DNA of 64,000 nucleotides from Microbacterium mangrovi (lineage in GTDB: Bacteria > Actinomycetota > Actinomycetes > Actinomycetales > Microbacteriaceae): positions 1 to 64,000 of the forward strand of contig NZ_JTDK01000006.1 of NCBI RefSeq assembly GCF_000802305.1, read 5' to 3'. Below the pieces are notes generated by a model. It was given only the letters and a program-made list of their open reading frames with translations, was not told where the DNA came from and did not search any database. The position numbers and the translations under genes are program-made. Positions 50,939 to 58,600 of the stretch are shown one piece after another (within the stretch, counting starts at the first letter, position 1; the number at the start of each line of letters is the position of its first letter).

Positions 50939-53038
50939 TCAGGCGGCGACGGGCTCGGTGACCGGGGCCTCGGCGGAGGCGACGGCCTTGTTCTGCGCCA
51001 TAGTCTTCAGCACGATCACGATGAGCGCCATGACCGCGACGCCGATCACGAGAGCCAGCACGAACAGGGCCGGCTGGCCGATGAGCGGCAGCACCCAGAT
51101 GCCGCCGTGCGGGGCGCGCAGGGTCACCGCGAAGATCATGCAGAGGCCACCGGTGACGGCGGAGCCGATGACCGAGGAGGCGATCACGCGGATGGGGTCG
51201 GCGGCGGCGAACGGGATCGCGCCCTCGGAGATGAACGAGAGACCGAGGAGCCACGCGGCCTTGCCGTTCTCCCGTTCGGGGCCGTTGAAGAGCTTCGGGC
51301 GCACCGCGGTGGCCAGGGCCATCGCCAGCGGGGCGACCATGCCGGCGGCCATGACGGCGGCCATGATCTTCAGCTGCGGGGCATCCGTCGCGGCGCCCGC
51401 GGCGGCGAGTCCGGTGGTGGCGAACGCGTAGGCGGTCTTGTTGACCGGGCCGCCCAGGTCGAAGCCCATCATCGCGCCGAGGATGAGACCGAGGATCAGC
51501 GCGCTGGCGCCGGTCATGCCGTTCAGCCACGTGTTCAGCTGCGTCATGATCCACACGATCGGGCGGCCGAGGATGGTGATGAACAGACCCGCGGTGATCA
51601 GGGTGGAAAGCAGCGGGATCACGACGACGGGCATCACGCCACGGACGCCCTTGTGCACCTTCCAGCGCGAGATCCACAGGGCGACGAAGCCGCCGAGGAA
51701 TCCGGTGACGAGGCCCCCGAGGAACCCGGCGCTCATCGTGGCCGCGATCGCTCCGCCGACGATGCCGGGAACGAGGCCGGGCCGGTCGGCGATCGCGTAG
51801 GCGATGAAGCCGGACAGGATCGGCACGAGGAAGCCGAACGACGCCCCGCCGATGACGAACAGCAGTCCGCCCCACGACATCAGGCTGAGCGGGTTGAAGT
51901 GCTGGGCGATGTTGAGCGGGTCGCCGGGGATGAGGTTGTACTTGACCACCGCGACGGGCCCGGCTGCGCCGATCGCGAGCTGCGCGATCATGAACGACAG
52001 GGCGATGAGGATGCCGCCCGCCGCGACGAACGGGATCATGTACGAGACGCCGGTCATCAGCCACTGCCGGATCTTGGTGCCGACCCGGGCGTTCTCCTCG
52101 ACCTTGGTGGTGAGGCCGCCGGCGGCGGCCGCCTGGGCGGCCTGCGCGGCCTTGCTCGGGTCCGCCTCCCACTCGGCGGCGAGCGCGGCGGCGTGCGCGA
52201 TGAGCTCGGGGCCGTCGGAGATCGCCTTCTTCACGCCGACGTCGACGGTCGGCTTTCCGGCGAAGCGCCCGACGTCCTTCACGGCGAGGTCGTGGGCGAA
52301 GACGACCGCGTCGGCGTCGGCGATCTCGGCGGCGGTGAGCGGCACGGTGCCGGCTGAACCCTGCGTCTCGACCTTCATCTCGTGGCCGGCTTCCTTCGCC
52401 GCGCGCTCCAGGGCCTCGGCGGCCATGTAGGTGTGCGCGATCCCGGTGGGGCACGAGGTGACGCCGACGAGCTTCAGCGACCGGTTCGCGGCCCCGGTGA
52501 GCGGGACGGGGTACTCTGCGGCGGCCGCGACGGCGGCGGCTGCGGCGGCATCCTCCTGCGCGTCGGACGCCACGGCGGGCGCCGGGGGCGCGTCGAGCTG
52601 CACCTGCTCGTCGACGATGGCGACGACCTCGGCCTCGGTGGTCGCGGCCAGCAGGGCGGCGCGGAACTCCTTCTTCATCAGGGCGCGGGCGAGCTTGGGC
52701 AGCATCTGCATGTGCGCGTCGCCGCCGTCGGCCGGCGCCGCGATGAGGAAGACGAGGTTGGCGGGGCCGTCTTTCGCACCCCAGTCGATGCCGTCCGTCA
52801 CGCGTCCGAACACGAGCGAGGGCTCGGTGATGGCGGCGCTCCGCGCGTGCGGGATGCCGATGCCGCCGGGAAGCCCCGTGGCCATCTTCGTCTCACGCTC
52901 GCGGACGTCGGCGAGGAACTGCTCGAGGTCGGTGCAGCGACCGGTGGCGACGAGGCGTTCGGCGAGGTGACGGGTCGCCTCGTGCCGGTCGGCGCCGGTG
53001 AGGTCGAGCACCACCTGCTCTTCGTTGATCAGTGGCAT
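50939..53038 (-). CDS. fruA: PTS fructose transporter, fused EIIABC
   Basis: A 699-residue fusion in the order EIIA-EIIB-EIIC. EIIA (1-150) has the phospho-His64 (GIPHARS). After an Ala/Pro linker, EIIB (185-285) has Cys196 (TSCPTGIAHTYMAAE). EIIC (about 325-690) is the membrane channel with GFDLGGPVNKTAYAF. It phosphorylates fructose to fructose 1-phosphate during import. Having all three domains in one chain is common in Gram-positives. GGAAGGAA precedes the ATG. Confidence 0.96.
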   Translation of the reverse strand: MPLINEEQVVLDLTGADRHEATRHLAERLVATGRCTDLEQFLADVRERETKMATGLPGGIGIPHARSAAITEPSLVFGRVTDGIDWGAKDGPANLVFLIAAPADGGDAHMQMLPKLARALMKKEFRAALLAATTEAEVVAIVDEQVQLDAPPAPAVASDAQEDAAAAAAVAAAAEYPVPLTGAANRSLKLVGVTSCPTGIAHTYMAAEALERAAKEAGHEMKVETQGSAGTVPLTAAEIADADAVVFAHDLAVKDVGRFAGKPTVDVGVKKAISDGPELIAHAAALAAEWEADPSKAAQAAQAAAAGGLTTKVEENARVGTKIRQWLMTGVSYMIPFVAAGGILIALSFMIAQLAIGAAGPVAVVKYNLIPGDPLNIAQHFNPLSLMSWGGLLFVIGGASFGFLVPILSGFIAYAIADRPGLVPGIVGGAIAATMSAGFLGGLVTGFLGGFVALWISRWKVHKGVRGVMPVVVIPLLSTLITAGLFITILGRPIVWIMTQLNTWLNGMTGASALILGLILGAMMGFDLGGPVNKTAYAFATTGLAAAGAATDAPQLKIMAAVMAAGMVAPLAMALATAVRPKLFNGPERENGKAAWLLGLSFISEGAIPFAAADPIRVIASSVIGSAVTGGLCMIFAVTLRAPHGGIWVLPLIGQPALFVLALVIGVAVMALIVIVLKTMAQNKAVASAEAPVTEPVAA

Positions 53039-53057
53039 GGCGATTCCTTCCGTGGAG

Positions 53058-54005
53058 TCAGTCAGCGAGCGGGAGCTCGCGGTCGGGGGAGGTGGTCAGC
53101 GAGACGTGGATGTCCCGGATGTCGGTCGGGGCGGGCACCTGGCTGCCGGGCAGTCCGACCGCGGCGGTGCCCCAGCGGACGCCTTCGGCGAGCGCATCGG
53201 ATGCCGGGCGTCCGGCGTCGAGGCTGAAGAGGAGCCCGGCGAGCATGCAGTCGCCGGCGGCCACGGTCGAGACGACGTCTGCGGCGGGCGCCTGCGCATG
53301 CCAGACGCCGTCGCCGGTGACGAGGATCGCACCGTCGACGCCGAGGCTGACGGCGACGATCCGGATGCCGCCGCGGTGCAGCGCACAGGCGGCGTCGATG
53401 ACGGCGCCGAGGGTCCGCAGGTCTGTGCCGACGAGGCCGCTCAGCTCTTCGCGGTTCGGCTTGATGAGCGTGGGCCCGGCGGCGACGGCGGTGGTGAGCG
53501 AGTGGCCGGACGTGTCGACGGCGATGTGGATGCCGCGCTCGCGGGCTCCGTCGACGAGGCGCGCGTAGAAGTCCGCGGGTGCGCCCGGCGGCAGGCTGCC
53601 GCCGCCGGACAGCCACGCGCCGGCGGGGACGTCGGCGAGGGCGGTGGCGATGAGCGCCGCGGTCTCGGCGGAATCCAGCCGCGGGCCGGGCTCGTTGAGC
53701 TTGGTGGTGGTGCCGTCGGGCTCGAGAACACTGATGTTCATGCGCACGTTGCCGCGGATCGGGACGACGTCGACCGGCACGCCCGCCGCCGCGCACAGCG
53801 ATTCGAGCAGGCCGCCTTCGAGGCCGCCGGAGGGGAGCACGGCACGGGTGACGCCGCCCATCGCGACGACCGCGCGCGACACGTTCAGCCCCTTGCCGCC
53901 CGGGTCGATGCGGCTCGTCGTCGCGCGGAGCACCTCTCCACGGGAGAGGCGATCGAGTCCGACGGCGCGGTCGATGCTCGGGTTGGGGGTGAGGGTGACG
54001 ATCAT
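53058..54005 (-). CDS. fruK: 1-phosphofructokinase
   Basis: A 315-residue PfkB-family kinase. It starts MIVTLTPNPSIDRAV, has the substrate block GGKGLNVSRA and the C-terminal signature with the catalytic Asp in AAGDCMLAG (near 255). It converts fructose 1-phosphate to fructose 1,6-bisphosphate, the step after FruA. The ATG overlaps the fruR stop by 4 bases (ATGA). Confidence 0.95.
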   Translation of the reverse strand: MIVTLTPNPSIDRAVGLDRLSRGEVLRATTSRIDPGGKGLNVSRAVVAMGGVTRAVLPSGGLEGGLLESLCAAAGVPVDVVPIRGNVRMNISVLEPDGTTTKLNEPGPRLDSAETAALIATALADVPAGAWLSGGGSLPPGAPADFYARLVDGARERGIHIAVDTSGHSLTTAVAAGPTLIKPNREELSGLVGTDLRTLGAVIDAACALHRGGIRIVAVSLGVDGAILVTGDGVWHAQAPAADVVSTVAAGDCMLAGLLFSLDAGRPASDALAEGVRWGTAAVGLPGSQVPAPTDIRDIHVSLTTSPDRELPLAD

Positions 54006-54763
54006 GCGGTCACGACCTTCGGGCCGGCGCTGCGCAGGGCATCGACGGCGTCGTCGTCGGCATCGGTGTCGGTGATGACGGTGTGGAGCTCGTCGGTCCG
54101 GGCGAAGCGCTGAAGGTGGACGGCGCCGAGCTTGCTGGAGTCGGCCAGCAGCACGCGGGTGCGGGCCGCATCGAGCATGGCGCGCTTGACCGCGGCTTCG
54201 TCCTGGTCGGGCGTGGTGAGGCCGTGCGCCGCGTCGAACCCGTTCGTTCCGAGGAACGCGACGTCGACGGTGAGGCCGGCCAGGGCGGCGGTGGCCCACG
54301 GGCCGACGGCGGCCGCGGTGACGGTGCGCACCCGGCCGCCGATCAGGAGCAGGGTCAGGTTCTCGCGGCCGGCGAGCGCCGCCGCGATGGTCGCGTTGTT
54401 GGTGACGACGGTGAGTCGCGCGTCGGTGGGGATGAGTTCCGCGAGCGCGAGGGTCGTCGATCCGGAGTCGAGCAGCACCGTGCCGTCCTCGGGAAGCTCG
54501 GCGAGCGCCCGGGTGGCGATGCGCAGCTTGGCGTCGGCCTGGCGTCCGATGCGGCTGGAGAGGGAGAGTTCGGGGACGGGGCGGTCGGTGGGCAGTGCGC
54601 CGCCGTGCACTCGGCGGACGAGGCCCTGCTGCTCGAGGACGGCGAGATCGCGCCGGACGGTCTCGGTCGTGACGTCGAATCGGTCAGCGAGGGTCGCGAC
54701 CTCGACGCGGCCTTCACCCTGAGCGTGCTCGAGGATGCGCTGCTGCCGCTCTGCTGCGTACAT
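54002..54763 (-). CDS. fruR: DeoR/GlpR-family regulator of the fructose operon
   Basis: A 253-residue DeoR-type repressor. The N-terminal winged helix (5-58) has VEVATLADRFDVTTETVRRDL. The effector domain has the sugar-phosphate loop LDSGSTTLALAEL and a late DSSKLG. In related systems the inducer is fructose 1-phosphate. It is the first gene of the operon fruR-fruK-fruA-ptsH-ptsI, so it controls itself and also the general PTS enzymes. AAGGAGC lies before the ATG. I use fruR by position and family. Confidence 0.9.
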   Translation of the reverse strand: MYAAERQQRILEHAQGEGRVEVATLADRFDVTTETVRRDLAVLEQQGLVRRVHGGALPTDRPVPELSLSSRIGRQADAKLRIATRALAELPEDGTVLLDSGSTTLALAELIPTDARLTVVTNNATIAAALAGRENLTLLLIGGRVRTVTAAAVGPWATAALAGLTVDVAFLGTNGFDAAHGLTTPDQDEAAVKRAMLDAARTRVLLADSSKLGAVHLQRFARTDELHTVITDTDADDDAVDALRSAGPKVVTA

Positions 54764-54780
54764 CGGGGCTCCTTCGCCGT

Positions 54781-54799
54781 GCCCACCCCGGTGGTGGGC
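54781..54799 (-). promoter_or_regulatory. hairpin in the fruR leader
   Basis: GCCCACC (54781-54787) pairs with GGTGGGC (54793-54799), loop 5 nt, between the predicted transcription start and the ribosome-binding site. It may tune translation or mRNA stability. Confidence 0.4.
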
Positions 54800-54807
54800 G
54801 TAGAGCC

Positions 54808-54846
54808 ACTATCCCACATGAACCAACAGAAAACAATACAAACGAA
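54808..54846 (-). promoter_or_regulatory. fru operon promoter and candidate FruR operator
   Basis: Minus-strand -35 TTGTTT (54831-54836), 17-bp spacer and -10 GATAGT (54808-54813). The AT-rich run of spaced TTG/TTT triplets (54821-54846, CAACAG-AAACAA-ACAAAC on the plus strand) stands out in this GC-rich genome and overlaps the -35, as expected for a DeoR-type operator. Confidence 0.6.
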
Positions 54847-54878
54847 GAATGCGGATGTTGGAACGTGTGGTTTACGAC

Positions 54879-55775
54879 TCAGAGCGACCGAGTGGCGGCC
54901 TCCTGCCACGGAGCGACGTCGACGGAAACCCGCAGGGTCGACGAGGTCGCATCGGTGAAGATGATGCCCCGCATGGGGGAGACGTCCGCGTAGTCGCGCC
55001 CCCACGCCACGGTCACGTAGCGGTCGTTCGCCCGCTGATCGTTCGTGGGATCGATGGCCAGCCAGGCATCCTGCTCGGGGAGCCAGACGGCGAGCCAGGC
55101 GTGGGACGCATCGGCGCCGAAGACGCGCTCCTTGCCGGGCGGCGGCTGCGTCGCGAGATAGCCGCTGACGTAGCGGGCGGCGACGCCGTGGCTGCGCAGG
55201 CACGCGAGCGCGAGGTGCGCGAAGTCCTGGCAGACGCCCGCGCGCTGCTCGAGCACGTGGGCGACCGAGCTGGTGACGGTCGTCGCCGTGCTGTCGTAGC
55301 GGAAGTCCCGGAAGATGCGGTGCATGAGGTCGTCGGCCGCTTCACCCACCGGGCGCCCCGGGAGGAGGGAGGCCGCGGCGTACGCGAAAACCCCCTCCGC
55401 GTGCACGGCCCGGGCCGATTCCAGGGCGAATTCGGTGGCCAGCCACGCGTCGGAGGCCGCGCTGCCGTGAGGGCGGGAGGTCTCCCACGGACGCGCGAGG
55501 GCCTGCGGATCGTACTGCGGCGCGCGGACGGTCACGTCGCTGTTCGCCTCGATCTGCAGCCGACGGTGCTTGGCCGTGACCTGGAAATACGTGACCGCGT
55601 TGCCGTAGACGTCCGTGTCGCGGTCGAGGTCGACCGGTTCCGGGTCGACGCTCGCGGCGGTGGTCGCGACGTCCTGCCACGGGAGCGGTCGCGGCGTCAT
55701 GTGGTAGACGCCGAGACTGTCGCGCACGTCGTCGTTGTACGTGTACGTGGTGCGGTGGAACACCCGATACCGCAT
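54879..55775 (-). CDS. transglutaminase-like cysteine peptidase of the ATP-grasp/alpha-E system
   Basis: A 298-residue protein. An N-terminal beta domain typical of bacterial transglutaminase-like proteins (1-120, MRYRVFHRTTYTY) precedes the catalytic domain with Cys182 (AGVCQDFAHL), His225 (ASHAW) and Asp242 (IDPTND), a complete triad. It has no signal peptide. It is coupled to the ATP-grasp/alpha-E gene (1-base overlap, TGATG). Comparative genomics groups such pairs as uncharacterised amidoligase systems in which the peptidase may hydrolyse or exchange the amide bond formed by the ATP-grasp enzyme. Confidence 0.88.
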   Translation of the reverse strand: MRYRVFHRTTYTYNDDVRDSLGVYHMTPRPLPWQDVATTAASVDPEPVDLDRDTDVYGNAVTYFQVTAKHRRLQIEANSDVTVRAPQYDPQALARPWETSRPHGSAASDAWLATEFALESARAVHAEGVFAYAAASLLPGRPVGEAADDLMHRIFRDFRYDSTATTVTSSVAHVLEQRAGVCQDFAHLALACLRSHGVAARYVSGYLATQPPPGKERVFGADASHAWLAVWLPEQDAWLAIDPTNDQRANDRYVTVAWGRDYADVSPMRGIIFTDATSSTLRVSVDVAPWQEAATRSL

Positions 55776-58273
55776 CAGCCGACCTCCTCGATGACGGACA
55801 GATCGGTCAGTGCGACCGGCGGCAGGCCGCCGGCGAAGTGGATCTCCGCCGTCGCATCGGCAAGCTGCTCGAGCTGGCCGATGAGCTCGGAGAGGAGGAG
55901 CGCGAGGGCGTGCCGCCGGCCGCCCTGCGACGAGGCGAGGGAGGCGGCATCCACCTCGGCCAGCCGGTCGGCGAGATCGCCCACCAGCCGCTCGGCACGC
56001 GTCGAGCCCGTCGAGGCGGGAAGGTCGGCGAGGTGCTCCACGAGGCGGTCCACCGCGAACGCGACCGAGCGCGGGTTCTGCCGGTCCGCGAGCAGGAGCT
56101 CCGCGAGAGCCCCGACGCGAGCCGTGCCGCGGTAGCGCCGCCGGAAGGTGACGGCGCTCTCGGTGCACGCCACGAGCACGTCGCGCACCTCGCGTTCGAC
56201 GCGGACCGGGCGGGTCTCGACAACCGTCGCCCGCAGCAGGCGGCAGACCTGCAGTCCGCGCTCCAGGCTGCGGCCGGCTTCGGTCATGCGCCAGCCGGCA
56301 TCCCTGATCATGTTCGCCGTGACTCCCTGCAGCGAGAGGAGCGCACTGAGCATGCGGCCCGCGGACTCCGCGATCTGGTGGTCGTGCCGGCTGAGACGCA
56401 GCGCGCGCTGCGCCCGCGTCACGGCGGCGAACACCCGCCACGTGTCACCGGACAGCTGGTCGCGCACCTCCTCGAGCGCCTGACGCATCCGCTCGATGGC
56501 GTAGGCCGGACTCCCCACCCGCTGCGCGTCCAGCAGGAGCGAGCGCAGGTCGGCCGCGGGGGATGCCGCAGCGCGCCCGGTCGGCGGCCCCGCCAAACGG
56601 TGCAGCGGCACGAGGAGGGCCCGTGCTCCTGCGCCGGGGGCGCCGGGATCGGCGGCGCGCAGGTCATCGAGATCGGGATCGACCGCGAGGATCATCCGCA
56701 GCACGTCCTCGGCGCGCTCCGCGTAGCGGCCGGCCCAGAACAGGTTCTCCAGGCTCCGCGGCGAGAGCACCGTGTCGAGCCGGTCGACGACGTCCCCGTC
56801 CATGTCGGCGAGCCCCTGGTCGGGCTCGGACGCATCGGTCTTGCGCACCCACACGTCCTTGGCGATGCGCGTCCCGGTCTCGTCGTACGCCGTCGCCAGC
56901 CCACCGGCCAGCGGGCGATAGGCGGCGCCGTAGCGCAGCGTGAACATCCGCAGGGTCACCGGATGCGGGCTCGCCGAGCCGGCATCCGTCCAGACCGGCG
57001 CCCGCGACAGCAGCGCGCGCTCCCGGCCGACGTACAGGTGCGGGGCGGTCAGGATGCGGCCGCGCACCTCGTCCGGCGGAGGAGCCGAGACCGGGACGCC
57101 CGGCTGCACCGGCTCGTCGATGCGGAGCACCTCGAACCCGGGGTCGTCGAGTCGTGCCAGCACCTCGGCGCGCGCATCGTCGTCGCCGCACCACCACGTG
57201 GGGGCCTGCGCGAGTCGCAGGGGCTCGCCGAGCAGGGTCTGACACGCGTCCGGGAGGAACGCCGACAGTGCGGGGTTCTCGAGCACGCCGGCGCCCAGCC
57301 CGTTGACGACCCGCACCCGCCCGCGACGCACCGCCTCGGTGAGCCCGGCGACCCCGAGCCGCGAATCCCCGCGCAGCTCGAGCGGATCCGACCAGAGCGG
57401 ATCGACCCGCCGCAGGATCACGTCGACCCGTTCGGTCGCGGGCTTGCGCGGCCAGCCCGGCGGCTTCAGCCACACGCGGCCGTCGCGCATCAGCAGGTCC
57501 TCGCCCTGCACGAGCGGGAACCCCAGCACGTTCGCCAGGTGTCCCTGGTCGAACGCGGTCTCCGAGCGCGACCCGGGGGAGAGAACCACCACGCGCGGCT
57601 CGGCGACCCCCTCCGCGGCGCTGTCCAGGAGCGCCGCGCGCAGGGCGGCATAGAACGGGGACATCCGGTGCGGCGCACCCAGCTGGTACAGCTCCGGGAT
57701 CACCTGGGAGATCACCCGCCGGTTCTCCATCACATAACCGAGCCCCGACGGGGCCTGCAGGCGGTCCGCCAGCACCTGCCAGGTTCCGTCGGGCGCGCGG
57801 CCCAGGTCTGCCGCGGTCACCACCAGCGACTGCGCGCCGGAGGCGGATGCCCGCACCAGCGGCCGCAGGTAGCCGCTGTGGCCGAAGATCGCCGCCGCGG
57901 GAAGGACGCCGTCGCGCAGGAGCGCGCGCTCGCCGTAGAGGTCGGTGAGGATCGCGTTCCACAGCTCGGCACGCTGGGCGAGTCCGGCATCCAGATGGGC
58001 CCACGTCTCGGAATCCAGGACGAACGGCATCGGGTCCAGTCGCCACGGCAGCGCCTCGCCCGTCGGCGGAGTCCAGGTCACGCCGTCGTCGGCGAGGAAC
58101 CTGCTGACATCGTCGGCGACCCGGGTGACCTCGGGCCCCTCCAGGTCGAGGGCGACCGCGGCGAACTCGCGCCAGGCCGGACGCAGGGTGCCGTCGGCAT
58201 CCACCACCTCGTCGTATGCGCCGGAACCGACCTGCTCGCCCGCGGTGCGGGCGTAGTCCTGGATGATGCTCAA
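55775..58273 (-). CDS. circularly permuted ATP-grasp amidoligase fused to alpha-E domain
   Basis: An 832-residue protein. Residues 1-480 are a circularly permuted ATP-grasp domain (DUF404/DUF407 type), with SLVVTAADLG, GLGYVMENRRVIS and VWLKPPGWPRK in its nucleotide region, followed from about 500 by the all-helical alpha-E domain (DUF403; LSPRSLENLFWAGRYAERAEDV). In many genomes these are two genes; here they are one chain. The predicted reaction is ATP-dependent formation of an amide or peptide bond on an unknown substrate. The start is TTG at 58273, with AGAGG 7 bases upstream. Coupled to the transglutaminase gene. Confidence 0.85.
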   Translation of the reverse strand: MSIIQDYARTAGEQVGSGAYDEVVDADGTLRPAWREFAAVALDLEGPEVTRVADDVSRFLADDGVTWTPPTGEALPWRLDPMPFVLDSETWAHLDAGLAQRAELWNAILTDLYGERALLRDGVLPAAAIFGHSGYLRPLVRASASGAQSLVVTAADLGRAPDGTWQVLADRLQAPSGLGYVMENRRVISQVIPELYQLGAPHRMSPFYAALRAALLDSAAEGVAEPRVVVLSPGSRSETAFDQGHLANVLGFPLVQGEDLLMRDGRVWLKPPGWPRKPATERVDVILRRVDPLWSDPLELRGDSRLGVAGLTEAVRRGRVRVVNGLGAGVLENPALSAFLPDACQTLLGEPLRLAQAPTWWCGDDDARAEVLARLDDPGFEVLRIDEPVQPGVPVSAPPPDEVRGRILTAPHLYVGRERALLSRAPVWTDAGSASPHPVTLRMFTLRYGAAYRPLAGGLATAYDETGTRIAKDVWVRKTDASEPDQGLADMDGDVVDRLDTVLSPRSLENLFWAGRYAERAEDVLRMILAVDPDLDDLRAADPGAPGAGARALLVPLHRLAGPPTGRAAASPAADLRSLLLDAQRVGSPAYAIERMRQALEEVRDQLSGDTWRVFAAVTRAQRALRLSRHDHQIAESAGRMLSALLSLQGVTANMIRDAGWRMTEAGRSLERGLQVCRLLRATVVETRPVRVEREVRDVLVACTESAVTFRRRYRGTARVGALAELLLADRQNPRSVAFAVDRLVEHLADLPASTGSTRAERLVGDLADRLAEVDAASLASSQGGRRHALALLLSELIGQLEQLADATAEIHFAGGLPPVALTDLSVIEEVG

Positions 58274-58361
58274 GCGCGGGCCTCTCGGTTGCCGTGACGG
58301 GGCGCAGGCCCCGCTTCAACCTACCGGCACAACCGCCACCCGCCCATCCCGCGCGGGGCGG

Positions 58362-58367
58362 TATCAT
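58362..58367 (+). promoter_or_regulatory. -10 element of ileS (TATCAT)
   Basis: TATCAT places the transcription start near 58374, giving a leader of about 227 bases that contains the T-box. No good -35 was found. Confidence 0.45.
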
Positions 58368-58373
58368 CGAGGG

Positions 58374-58600
58374 ATACGCATCGATCCGGCCATCACCGGG
58401 GAGCACTCGGAAGAACAGGGCGCGAGCCCCCAGTAGAACCGGGCGGGGCAGGCCCGTCACAGCCGCAGTGAGAGTGGCGCTCGGTCGTTGAGCGAGGACG
58501 CGCGAAGCGCGCCCGAGACGAAACGCAGGGTGCAACGCAGGGTGGTACCGCGGTCCCAGGATCGTCCCGGCAGCACGATGAATCCGAGTTGCTGCGAGAG
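58374..58600 (+). ncRNA. ileS T-box riboswitch, actinobacterial translational type
   Basis: Stem I contains the isoleucine specifier ATC at 58392-58394 within CCGGCC-ATC-ACCGG, followed by the short-stem-I region GGGAGC and AGTAGAACCG (58433-58440). The T-box AGGGTGGTACCGCG lies at 58539-58552; TGGT (58543-58546) would pair with the ACCA end of uncharged tRNA-Ile. This ultrashort form, with translational control, is known for actinobacterial ileS. Between the two parts lie a REP-like palindrome and an 11-bp direct repeat. Everything 58274-58600 is accounted for by leader and promoter. Confidence 0.88.
58483..58525 (+). repeat. REP-like palindrome inside the ileS leader
   Basis: The sequence GGTCGTTGAGCGAGG ... 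GAGACGAAACGC is an imperfect palindrome (CGTT at one end and AACG at the other, with GCGCG-aa-GCGCG in the centre). It resembles the repeated intergenic palindromes I remember from Microbacterium and Clavibacter genomes. I see only this one copy in the window. Confidence 0.5.

Noticed and set aside
54781..54799. Terminator at the fruR leader hairpin
   Set aside because: Only 7 bp, lies between promoter and ribosome-binding site, and is better read as a leader element.
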